Assembly: GCA_020348885.1 (NCBI GenBank)
Contig: CP070755.1
Location: 34,206 to 67,734, forward strand
Length of the DNA: 33,529 nt
Source of the DNA: Candidatus Coatesiibacteriota bacterium
GTDB lineage: Bacteria; RBG-13-66-14; B26-G2; WVWN01; G020348885
Reading direction: 5' to 3'
In this document: positions 24,613 to 32,800 of the stretch, piece after piece
How positions within the stretch are numbered: the stretch's first letter is position 1
How the letters are laid out: each line of letters opens with the position of its first letter
Notes under the pieces: generated by a model
Told to the model about the DNA's origin: nothing
Database searches by the model: none
The model's input: the letters and a program-made list of their open reading frames with translations, nothing else
Made by a program: the position numbers and the translations under genes

Positions 24613-25272
24613 ATGATGCCTTTAGAAACGTGGTTATCAATTTACGCTTCCTATAACTCCGCGTTCTTCCCCGCGCACGTCCTCTTCTACGTTATCGCCA
24701 TAGGCGCGTTCGTATTTACATTGGTGAAACCCGGCGCGATAGCCGACATAATAATGAAAAGCGTCCTCGCGCTGCTCTGGGCGTGGACCGGTGTATTGTT
24801 CTTTATACTCCATTACGCGCCCCACAACACCGCCGGGTACACCTTCGGCGTCGTATTCCTGATACTCACTATAATGTTCGTCACCGACATTTTCCTGAAA
24901 AAGCTAGACTTCGACCCGAAGTATAATAAAAACTACACGTACACAGGAATTGGGGTTGCGGCGTGGGCCGCGGTGCTATATCCGGCCCTGAGCCTGGCCC
25001 TGGGCCGTACCTGGCCGTCTATGGCGGCGTTTCCTATTACGCCCGGGCCGCTGGTGATATTCACGTCCGGCGTACTGCTACTCACCCTCAAAGAAAGCCA
25101 CTCGTGGTTCTTCGGCATCCCGTTTATCTGGGCTTTGATTCAAGGTATAGGCGCGCCAACGTACTGGGGTTTATACGAGGACTACTCGATCATCCTCTTG
25201 TGCGGCTTTGCATTCTTCGTCGCGTGGTACTACCAGAGCAAGCAACGGCGGGAAGCCAAGAAAAAGGGGTGA
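24613..25272 (+). CDS. Multi-pass membrane protein, DUF6064-like
   Basis: A 219-residue protein with six or more membrane helices. FPAHVLFYVIAIGAFVFTLV, ALLWAWTGVLFFILHY, TFGVVFLILTIMFVTDIF, IGVAAWAAVLYPALSLALG, VIFTSGVLLLTL and the closing LLCGFAFFVAWYYQ are the clearest. Order and motifs (WAWTG, HYAPHNTAGYTFG, PFIWALIQG) resemble the DUF6064 family from memory; I am moderately sure. No function is known. A GAAGGAG site precedes the ATGATG start. The stop overlaps the SH3 gene start (GTGA at 25269-25272). Its last 48 bases of helix coding (25204-25251) recur at 26475-26522 as a remnant of a second copy. Confidence 0.72.
   Translation: MMPLETWLSIYASYNSAFFPAHVLFYVIAIGAFVFTLVKPGAIADIIMKSVLALLWAWTGVLFFILHYAPHNTAGYTFGVVFLILTIMFVTDIFLKKLDFDPKYNKNYTYTGIGVAAWAAVLYPALSLALGRTWPSMAAFPITPGPLVIFTSGVLLLTLKESHSWFFGIPFIWALIQGIGAPTYWGLYEDYSIILLCGFAFFVAWYYQSKQRREAKKKG
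25204..25251 (+). repeat. Direct repeat unit (paired with 26475-26522)
   Basis: A 48-bp segment ending the DUF6064-like gene, 43 of 48 bases identical to 26475-26522 by eye. The two copies flank the SH3-domain gene. Differences are mostly at third codon positions, so the copies are better explained as paralogous gene ends than as a mobile-element repeat. Confidence 0.8.
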
Positions 25273-26465
25273 ACGAGACGAATTCCCCGCGTAAAAGTTT
25301 TATATTGGTACTATTAGCTACTCCACTCATTTTAATCATTGGCGATGTAAACGAGTGCGCCGCCTCCGATTTCGACGTCATCTGCATAGTGGACGGGGCG
25401 AAGGCATACAAAGATGAAGCGATGTCGGAACCCGTCGCCGAGCTTGCTTATTGGACGGTAGTAAGTTGGGTCGATTGGAGGGAATACGGCTACCAATCTG
25501 TTCGACTGGCCGACGGCAGTATCGTGTTCTCCGATAGCCAGAACTTCGGCCGCGCATTGACCACGTACGTTGACGCCCTGAACGTCCGGTCCCAACCGAA
25601 TCTATCGGGTGGAGTTACAGCCAGAATTGAAAGGGACGAAGAGTTTGCAGAAGCGCCTACAGGGTGGGAATTCGCGGATGGTTACGGCTGGCTTAAGGTA
25701 AAACTCCCGGACGGGAGCGAAGGTTGGGCGGCGAGCATTTACCTTATACCGCGTTCCTATTATCGGGAATTAGAAAAAGCCGAAGCTCTAGCGAAGTCCG
25801 GCGATACCGACGCTTTAATAAAGGAACTCGAAAGCCTGACCGGAATAGTAGAGGGGTTCCCCGACGAGAAAGGGACCGTCGGTGTATCGCCCGACGGAAA
25901 ATATGTAGTTTTTTCGATGGTCGGCGGTATTTTAGTGGTGTTTGAACAGGGAGCCGGTATCACCGCGTATCACGATATTTTCCTCGCCGCTTCGGCTGTC
26001 AAATGGTCGCAGAACTCCCGGTACTACGCTTTTGACGAAGGGTCGTGGATCCTTAGAGGCTTGCACGTTTTTGATACCGAAGACGGGAAGACGGCTTTAG
26101 ACGCCGGGGTCCTACAAGATAACTATTACTTCATCGGCGAAGATCTGTTCGTGTGGGTAGAGTACGACCAGCTATCGTCGGAAACGAAATTCGAAAATCC
26201 CGACGCGGAAGGAATATTCGAAGACGAGAATAAATACCTAGAGGTACCTTCGGTACGGGTCCTTGATCTGCGTACCGGCGAAACGATTACAGTCCTGGAA
26301 CCGAACCCGAATACCTTACGAAAGGACGGGTACCCGATAATGATAAACCTGGCCCCGACGGACGAATTAGAGGGTAATGCCGACCGGCTAAAGCCTATAA
26401 CCGACTTAGATTTATTCAAAGAATACGCGGAGAAACCACAAATATGTATCGAGAGCCAAGCTTAG
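25269..26465 (+). CDS. Exported SH3-domain protein with a beta-propeller-like C-terminal part
   Basis: A 398-residue protein. An N-terminal hydrophobic signal (about 10-32, FILVLLATPLILII) leads to a mature domain. A bacterial SH3 domain lies at about 97-160, with LNVRSQPNLSGGV, followed by WLKVKLPDGSEGWA at its end. From about 175 comes a helical linker, then repeated strands with GVSPDGKYVVFSM and AVKWSQNSRYYAFDEG, reminiscent of TolB/WD-like beta-propeller blades. SH3 domains of this kind often bind peptidoglycan. GTG 25269 is chosen as start because it overlaps the stop of the membrane-protein gene (GTGA) and begins the signal; the frame is open upstream only as a shadow. The two genes are probably one operon. 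The protein is unrelated to DUF6064, although it separates two DUF6064-like ends. Confidence 0.75.
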   Translation: MNETNSPRKSFILVLLATPLILIIGDVNECAASDFDVICIVDGAKAYKDEAMSEPVAELAYWTVVSWVDWREYGYQSVRLADGSIVFSDSQNFGRALTTYVDALNVRSQPNLSGGVTARIERDEEFAEAPTGWEFADGYGWLKVKLPDGSEGWAASIYLIPRSYYRELEKAEALAKSGDTDALIKELESLTGIVEGFPDEKGTVGVSPDGKYVVFSMVGGILVVFEQGAGITAYHDIFLAASAVKWSQNSRYYAFDEGSWILRGLHVFDTEDGKTALDAGVLQDNYYFIGEDLFVWVEYDQLSSETKFENPDAEGIFEDENKYLEVPSVRVLDLRTGETITVLEPNPNTLRKDGYPIMINLAPTDELEGNADRLKPITDLDLFKEYAEKPQICIESQA

Positions 26466-26474
26466 TACCGTTAA

Positions 26475-26543
26475 GGTTTCGCGTTCTTCGCCGCGTGGTA
26501 CTACCAGAGCAAGCAACGCCGGACCACCGAAAAAGCAAAATAA
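26475..26543 (+). pseudogene. 3' remnant of a second DUF6064-like gene
   Basis: Codons from GGT 26475 to the TAA at 26541-26543 read GFAFFAAWYYQSKQRRTTEKAK, nearly the same as the end of the intact gene (GFAFFVAWYYQSKQRREAKKKG). A stop (TAA 26472-26474) stands directly before it, and no start or body is present. Of the five base changes in the 48-bp match, four are silent. A tandem copy once existed under selection and has been lost, leaving its tail after the SH3 gene. Confidence 0.75.
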
Positions 26544-26581
26544 GCATCACTATCTAGGACGACCTATTGAGAGGAGTAACA

Positions 26582-27844
26582 ATGAAATACGCTCTCGCGA
26601 CCTTTATCGTCTTGACGGCCGTACTCGCCGCGGGCGCCTGGGGAAACGGGCTCAACATAAGCGGTATTGGTTCCCGTTCCGCCGCGATGGGCGACTCGTA
26701 CTACGCGGTCGCCGACGACTATACGTCGGTCTTCTGGTGCCCGGCGGGTCTGGCCGAAGTCGACGGAGCCGAGTTCAATGGTACAGTTCTCGATATAATC
26801 CCGACGGCCACGTATAAAAACGCGGCCCTCAACATCAACACCCAGTCCATCGGCGGACAGAACATCTTCCCCAATACTTCCTTCGCCCAGGGCGGGTTGG
26901 CCGGCGGCAAGTTCGGGTACGGCTTCGGCGCGTACGCGTCCGCCGGGAGCGGCGCCGAGTGGGACGGCAACGACCTCAGACCGCTGGCCGGCGGTAACTA
27001 CGGTAAGTGGAAGGGCGCTCTGAAAGTATACGAGTTCGCCGGCGGCGCCGGTTACGCGCCCCATCCGGCCATTTCGATCGGCGGGGCTTTCTACGTCGAC
27101 TACGGACTGATGAGCACTAACGTTCCTGTCCCCCTTTCCGATACGGAGCCCGTTCTTTATGGGAACATGACCGAAGACCTGAAGGGCTTCGGCTTCAGCG
27201 GCGCCGTAGGCGTTAAGGTGCGGCCCCACCGTGTAATCGACCTGGCATTCACTTTCAAGCCGAAGCGTACGATTAAACTCGACGGTACCGCCGAGATACT
27301 CGAACTCCAGCAGTTGGAGATGCCGACGTCGTCCGGTCTTTCCCGGGACGTCTCCCTTCCAATGGAGCTCATGGGCGGCGTCGCGTTAAAACCCTGGCAC
27401 AGGTTATTAATCGCCGTCGGAACCAGATATAACTTCTGGAGCGACGCGGTTGATAGGTTCGTCTCCGTGTACGACGACCCGGCGTGGAGTGGCTTTATGT
27501 CGGGGAGCGGCGCGAACGTCAAAGTACTCGACTGGAAGAACAGCTACATGATAAACGCCGGTTTCGAGTTCAAACTCAACCCGACGATCGACCTGCGCGG
27601 CGGCACATTCTACGATCCATCGCCGGCGCCCGACTCGACGTATGACTTCTTCATACCCAACAGCGACCTGACGGCGATTACCGGAGGTACCGGCATCCAT
27701 TTCAGCGGTTTCGACTTCGACCTGGCTCTCGAGTACGTGAAAGGGAAAGAGAGGAACATAACCGTCCAGACACTGAACAACGTACCGGGTATCCACGGGA
27801 TGACTGTTAAAGTCGTGAACTTCGGCGTAACGTACCACTTGTAG
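26582..27844 (+). CDS. FadL/TodX/OmpP1-family outer-membrane protein
   Basis: A 420-residue protein with a signal peptide (MKYALATFIVLTAVLAAGAWG). The N-terminus NGLNISGIGSRSAAMGDSYYAVADDYTSVFWCPAGLAEV is characteristic of the OmpP1/FadL/TodX family: AMGDS followed by a hatch region with NPAGLA, here CPAGLA. Alternating polar and hydrophobic stretches to the end indicate a beta-barrel, and the final residues (VKVVNFGVTYHL) end in the usual aromatic/leucine barrel closing. Such barrels take up hydrophobic compounds. ATG 26582 is preceded by GAGAGGAG and starts the signal peptide. The kinase-like gene starts 11 nt downstream. Confidence 0.88.
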   Translation: MKYALATFIVLTAVLAAGAWGNGLNISGIGSRSAAMGDSYYAVADDYTSVFWCPAGLAEVDGAEFNGTVLDIIPTATYKNAALNINTQSIGGQNIFPNTSFAQGGLAGGKFGYGFGAYASAGSGAEWDGNDLRPLAGGNYGKWKGALKVYEFAGGAGYAPHPAISIGGAFYVDYGLMSTNVPVPLSDTEPVLYGNMTEDLKGFGFSGAVGVKVRPHRVIDLAFTFKPKRTIKLDGTAEILELQQLEMPTSSGLSRDVSLPMELMGGVALKPWHRLLIAVGTRYNFWSDAVDRFVSVYDDPAWSGFMSGSGANVKVLDWKNSYMINAGFEFKLNPTIDLRGGTFYDPSPAPDSTYDFFIPNSDLTAITGGTGIHFSGFDFDLALEYVKGKERNITVQTLNNVPGIHGMTVKVVNFGVTYHL

Positions 27845-27855
27845 ACACCGAACGT

Positions 27856-28515
27856 ATGCTCGGCGACAAACTGGTAATCAAAGAGCACCACACCCGGGCG
27901 GCCGGTAAGATAACCGAGATTCTAACCCCCCGAGTCGAAGCGTCGGTGGAACGTTACGCCGTCGCCGTCGGCGGCGAATCGGGCTGCGGCAAATCGGAGA
28001 CGGCCCACGAGTTAGCCCGACTCCTGGGCGAAGCGGGGTTCCCCGCGGTCGTGTTGGCCCAGGACGATTACTTCGTCTATCCGCCGCGCACCAACCACGA
28101 AAAGCGGCTCGAGGACGTCAACTGGGTCGGTCCCGGCGAGGTAAAACTGGGGCTCCTCGACGATCACATCGCTCTGGCGAAGGACCCTAACGTAAGCGAG
28201 TTGGTCAAACCTCTCTCTATTATCGAAGAAGACCGGTTGGATGAGGAGACCGTCGACCTGACCGGCGTCCGGGCCATAATAGGCGAGGGGACCTATACTA
28301 ACTCCCTTCAGAACGTCGACTTCCGGGTCTTCATCGACCGGACGTACCACGATACGCTGGACGCCCGGGAAGAGCGGGCCCGGGACGAGCTGGACGAGTT
28401 CTCGGACCAAGTACTGGCGATAGAACACGGTATAATCAAAGTCCACAGGACTCTGGCGGACATAATTATCAAAAAGGACTACTCGGTCGAGGTAGTGTCC
28501 GACGCATTCAAATGA
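27856..28515 (+). CDS. Uridine-kinase/phosphoribulokinase-type P-loop kinase
   Basis: A 219-residue kinase-like protein with Walker A GGESGCGKS (39-47), a QDDYF loop (Asp-rich, typical of the uridine kinase/pantothenate kinase clan, around residue 70), and FRVFIDRTYHDTL near the C-terminal Arg-rich lid (AREERARDEL). The acceptor cannot be read from sequence; family members phosphorylate nucleosides, pantothenate or sugar phosphates. It begins with ATG 11 nt after the FadL-type gene with no clear ribosome site, so translation may depend on re-initiation. The glycosyltransferase gene starts 14 nt downstream. That pairing suggests a role in making a sugar phosphate or nucleotide for glycosyl transfer; this is inference. 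Confidence 0.8.
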   Translation: MLGDKLVIKEHHTRAAGKITEILTPRVEASVERYAVAVGGESGCGKSETAHELARLLGEAGFPAVVLAQDDYFVYPPRTNHEKRLEDVNWVGPGEVKLGLLDDHIALAKDPNVSELVKPLSIIEEDRLDEETVDLTGVRAIIGEGTYTNSLQNVDFRVFIDRTYHDTLDAREERARDELDEFSDQVLAIEHGIIKVHRTLADIIIKKDYSVEVVSDAFK

Positions 28516-28529
28516 CGTAAGCCGAGACG

Positions 28530-29774
28530 GTGGGTAAGCTAAACAACCTGGCAATGTTGAGCGTCCACGGTTACGTGGACGCGGTCCCCGTTCTGGGCGC
28601 CACCGACACGGGCGGCCAGGTCACGTATGTACTTGAACTGGCCAAAGGGCTAGCGAAACTCGGCGTTACGGTGGACCTTTATACACGCCGGTTCGACGAT
28701 AGGGAACCGCTCGAAACCGTCGCCGACGGCGTCCGTATCGTCCGCGTCCCCTGCGGTCCCCCGGAGTTCGTCCGCAAGGAGGACATGCTCCAATACCTGC
28801 CAGAGTACGTGGATAATATGTACGGTTTTATCGAATCCGAAGGGCTGGAATACCAACTGATGCATTCCCATTATTGGGACGCGGGCTTCGCGGCGATGGA
28901 ACTCGCGCCCCGGCTCGGGATACCGTTCATACATACGAGCCATTCACTGGGCGCCTGGAAACGCGAGCGGATGGGCGGCGACCCGGACGAGATGGAACGT
29001 CTCTTCCGCTTCGAGGAGCGTATCGCCACCGAGAGGTTAATCTTCAGCGCGGCCGCGGCCCTGACAGCAACGACGCCCGAGGGCGTCGCCAACTACGAGC
29101 GGCTCTACGGCTTCGAAAGCGACGACATGATCGTCATCCCGCCGGGCGTGGACGTCCACCGTTTCAATCCTGAACCGCAGCCCGGCGAAACCGCGCCGGC
29201 GTACGCGTCCGACGACTTCGTCTTCGCGTTAAGCCGAATCGACTCGAACAAAGGATTGGATTATCTACTCTTCGCTTTCGATAAGGTCCGCGGCGAAAGC
29301 GACGCGAAGCTCGTCGTCGGCGGCGGGTCGAAGAACCCGAAGCAACATGAGTTGGACGTGTTAGCGGCTTTAAACTCGATAATCGACGAACTCGGGCTGA
29401 AGGCCACCGTGACTTTCGCGGGATACGTACCGGATGAGGAGCTTGCACCGTACTACCGGCGCGCGAAAGCGTTCGTCCTACCGTCGAAATTCGAGCCGTT
29501 CGGGATGACGGCGCTGGAGGCTATGGCTTGCGGCACGCCCGTCGTCGCGACGAACCTGGGCGGTATCAAACACAACCTGGACGACGGTGTGAACGCTTTG
29601 CTCGTAGACCCGTCGGACACCCACGAGCTTTCCGGGGCGATACTTACTATACTAAACAACCCCATCGCGGCCGAAAAGCTGTCGAAAGCCGGCCTCAAGA
29701 AGATACGCGACGAGTTCGCCTGGGAGGTCATCGCAAGGAGGAACCTGGGGTTTTTTAAGGGGTATATTTCATGA
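28530..29774 (+). CDS. Sucrose-phosphate-synthase-like GT4 glycosyltransferase
   Basis: A 414-residue GT-B glycosyltransferase of CAZy family GT4. The N-terminal half starts MLSVHGYVDAVPVLGATD and continues with TGGQVTYVLELAKGLAKLG, the hallmark of sucrose-phosphate synthase, sucrose synthase and mannosylfructose-phosphate synthase enzymes. MHSHYWDAG (111-119) is the typical HSHY-type motif. The donor-binding half has SRIDSNKG (235-242; Arg236, Lys241) and the EX7E motif in KFEPFGMTALE (Glu322, Glu330). The likely reaction is transfer of glucose or mannose from an NDP-sugar to fructose 6-phosphate or a similar acceptor, giving a compatible-solute phosphate. No phosphatase gene lies next to it. 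It starts with GTG and ends just before a strong terminator. It is the last gene of the fadL-type/kinase/glycosyltransferase group. Confidence 0.85.
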   Translation: MGKLNNLAMLSVHGYVDAVPVLGATDTGGQVTYVLELAKGLAKLGVTVDLYTRRFDDREPLETVADGVRIVRVPCGPPEFVRKEDMLQYLPEYVDNMYGFIESEGLEYQLMHSHYWDAGFAAMELAPRLGIPFIHTSHSLGAWKRERMGGDPDEMERLFRFEERIATERLIFSAAAALTATTPEGVANYERLYGFESDDMIVIPPGVDVHRFNPEPQPGETAPAYASDDFVFALSRIDSNKGLDYLLFAFDKVRGESDAKLVVGGGSKNPKQHELDVLAALNSIIDELGLKATVTFAGYVPDEELAPYYRRAKAFVLPSKFEPFGMTALEAMACGTPVVATNLGGIKHNLDDGVNALLVDPSDTHELSGAILTILNNPIAAEKLSKAGLKKIRDEFAWEVIARRNLGFFKGYIS

Positions 29775-29798
29775 CTTACCCCGTAACGCGCTAATAAC

Positions 29799-29830
29799 AA
29801 ACCCCGCGCTTCACGGCGCGGGGTTTTCTT
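29799..29830. terminator. Rho-independent terminator between convergent genes
   Basis: AAACCCCGCGC (29799-29809), loop TTCACG, GCGCGGGGTTT (29816-29826) and a T-rich tail. On the minus strand an A-run mirrors it, so it can also serve the repeat-protein gene. Confidence 0.9.
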
Positions 29831-29857
29831 TATATTATTAAGCAGGTTTAAACTACC

Positions 29858-32800
29858 CTACTCCCCTTCCCCTTCTATCTCTATCTCCGGTACTTCGGCG
29901 GGTTGGAGCGGTACTTCGATCTGCCCGGCTTCGCCCGGGTCCTCGTCGTAGGGCGTAGCCCGGAAGAAAATACGACTGCCCTCGAAGACCGTCGGGACGT
30001 CGGCCATACGCTTCCACGTTATTGTACCGGAGCCGCGGACGCCACTCGCCCCCGAAACCGTCGCCGGGTACCAGGTAGCGCCGCCGTCCTCGGAGTACTC
30101 GCAATCCAGGTCCACCGTATCGTTCTCCGGGTCGTTCACCGTGTACGAAACCGTTATATCGCCGGTAGTCGCGTCCTCGGTATAAGACGCAAGGGATACG
30201 CGCGGCGGTTCGTTCAGGTCCACGAGGAACGACGAGTTCTCCGCCGGCTCACCCGGGCCCGAATCCTTCGCCGTTATCCGGAAAACGATATCGCCCGAAT
30301 AACCGGCGCCCAGGTCCGCCGCGGCCCGCCAGTCGGCAGTACCGAAGTATGCAGACGGCGTAATCGAAGCCGTGTTGCCGGACATCGTCGCGGTCCGCCA
30401 CGTGCTCCCGCCGTCGGTGGAGTACTCGCATATCAAGCTGACGGTATCGCCCTCGTTGTCCATTATAGAGTAGTCTATCGGTATCGTATCGCTTTCTTGT
30501 TCCCCGATTACGTCGGCGACGAAGACCTCCGGCGGGAAGTTCGTATCCACCGTGAACGTACCAGAAACGCCGGGTGTCCCCTCCTCGAAGTCGTACGGCA
30601 CGATACGGAAGACCACGTTCGACAACTCCTCGCCCGGTATGTCGGCGCCCGTCGCCCACGTCAAGCTGCCGTCGTAAAACGAGGGCCCTAGGTCCGAAAG
30701 GACGCCGAAAGCCGTAGCCGGTTTCCAGGTGGCGCCGCCGTCGGTCGAATACTCGGCGACGATACTTACGGCGTCGCCTTCATCGTCGGCCAAGTGATAG
30801 CGAACCTCGACCTCGCCGGCTTCAACGGCTCCCAGTGGTTCCACCGACGCCGTCGGCGGATGGTTATTATCGACCCGGAATGGGAGCGTAAACACCGTCT
30901 CGCCGGTATCGTTGTCGGCGGGCGTTACGCGAATGACCGCGTCGGCCAGGTCGAGTCCAGCCCCGTCGGTGGTCGCGCGCCAGACGAAACCGCCGGACCC
31001 GGGACGCAGTCCAGAAGTGGAACCGTCCACCGTCGCGGGCGCGAACGTAAATCCGCCGTCGGCGCTATACTCTACAGTCAAGTTCACGGGATCGGCCTCG
31101 TCGTCCGAAAGCCGGTATCTAATCTCAACGTCACCGGTCGTGTCAGCCACCGCCGGTTCGACCTCTACCGCCGGCGGGCGGTTCGTATCGACGTTTATCG
31201 CCGTCAGCGTATCGCCGGTTCCGGTATCTTTATCGGCCGGCGTTATCCTGAACTGGACCGCGCCCGTATCGACGGAGCCCAAGTCGCGCTTCGCGTCCCA
31301 TATCACGGTGTTTGAGTACGCTAGGCTGGAGATGTTCGACGTATCGCCCGTAACCGACGCGGTCCGCCAGGTGGCGCCGCCGTCTGGCGAGTACTCGACC
31401 GTTACCGACAGAACATCACCTTCAACGTCGTCCAGGTCGTAGTCTATGATTATCTCGTCGCCTTGCTCGCCCTCCAACGGTTGTATCGCCACCGCCGGCG
31501 GGTCGTTCACGTCCACGCGGAACGCGGGCGATACGCCCGATTCGCCTTCGTCCTCGTCCGCCGGCGAGATGCGGAATTGTATATCGCTGGAGTCGGTCCC
31601 GCCGATATCGGCGCGGGCGTCCCATTGCAAGCTACCGCCGTAGCCGACCGAAGATACATTCGATACGGCGCCGGATACCGTAGCGGTTTCCCAGGTTATA
31701 CCGCCGTCGATGGAGTACTCGCAGTTCAAATCAACCGCGTCGCCCTCGGCATCGCTTATCGTATAAGCCACCGATACGGTATCGCGCCCGATTTCGGCGG
31801 GCCCGCGCACCGTTATCGTCGGCGGGTCGTTCACGTCCACGTGGAACGGCGCCGTCGTTCCGGCGGAACCGGTATCTTTATCTGACGCCGTTACGCGGAC
31901 GAGCGCGTCGCCGGTGTCGGTGCCTTTTATATCGCGGTCCGCCAACCACTTAACGGTACCCAGATAACCGCTCGCGCCGATTCCGGTCGTCGTCCCGGAC
32001 AGGGTCGGCTCGTGCCAGGTGGAACCTCCGTCGAGAGAGTACTCGACCGCGATATCGACGTTGTCCGACTCCGTGTCACTCAGGTTATAGTCAATAGTAA
32101 CTTCGCCCGTCTGCTCCTCGTAAATGTTCGCCACGGAGACCATCGGCGGGTCGTTGTTATCCACGTGCATAACCGTAGTAACCGCCGCTTCGCCGGGGTC
32201 GTTGTCGTACGGCGTTACCCGGACCATAACGTTATCGCTGTCCACGCCCGCCACGTCGGCGAAGGACGACCACGTAAACGAACCGCGGTAATCGGCCTGT
32301 GATATAACCGACGTCGGGCCGGTTACCGTCGCTTCGTTCCAGTTAGAACCGCCGTCGGTCGAGAACTCTACCGACAGGTCCACGTCGTTGCCGTCGGTAT
32401 CCGATATGTCGTACGTAAACTCAACGTCGCCCGACAACTCGCCGGTAACGCTCGATAGATTTACGGACGGCGGTTCGTTATTGTCCAGATGGAACGGGCC
32501 CGTTGTATCGCTCAAGCCCTCGTCGTTATCGAGGGGCGTTACCCGGAACCTGACGTCGGTACGGTCCACGGAAGGTTCGTCCCGGTCGGACGCCCAGATT
32601 ATCGTACCCGAGTACCGCGTCGGGTCGATTTCCGTCCGGGTCGCGACCGTCGCTTCCTTCCACGTGAAGCCGTCGTCGGTGGAGTATTCGACCGCTATTG
32701 CGGTGGCGTCGCTCTCCGGGTCTTCCAGACGATACGTGATTTCGACGTTGCCGGTCTGTTTCCCGGTCGGCGTATCCACCGAAATGGTCGACAACTCGTT

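Noticed and set aside
24963-25268. N-terminal extension of the SH3 protein
   Set aside because: It lies inside the membrane-protein gene in another frame; the GTG at 25269 overlaps the upstream stop and begins the signal.
25204-26543. Mobile cassette flanked by attachment-like direct repeats around the SH3 gene
   Set aside because: The repeats differ mainly at silent codon positions and both end in stop codons of the same frame, which fits paralogous gene ends; no integrase or transposase is present.
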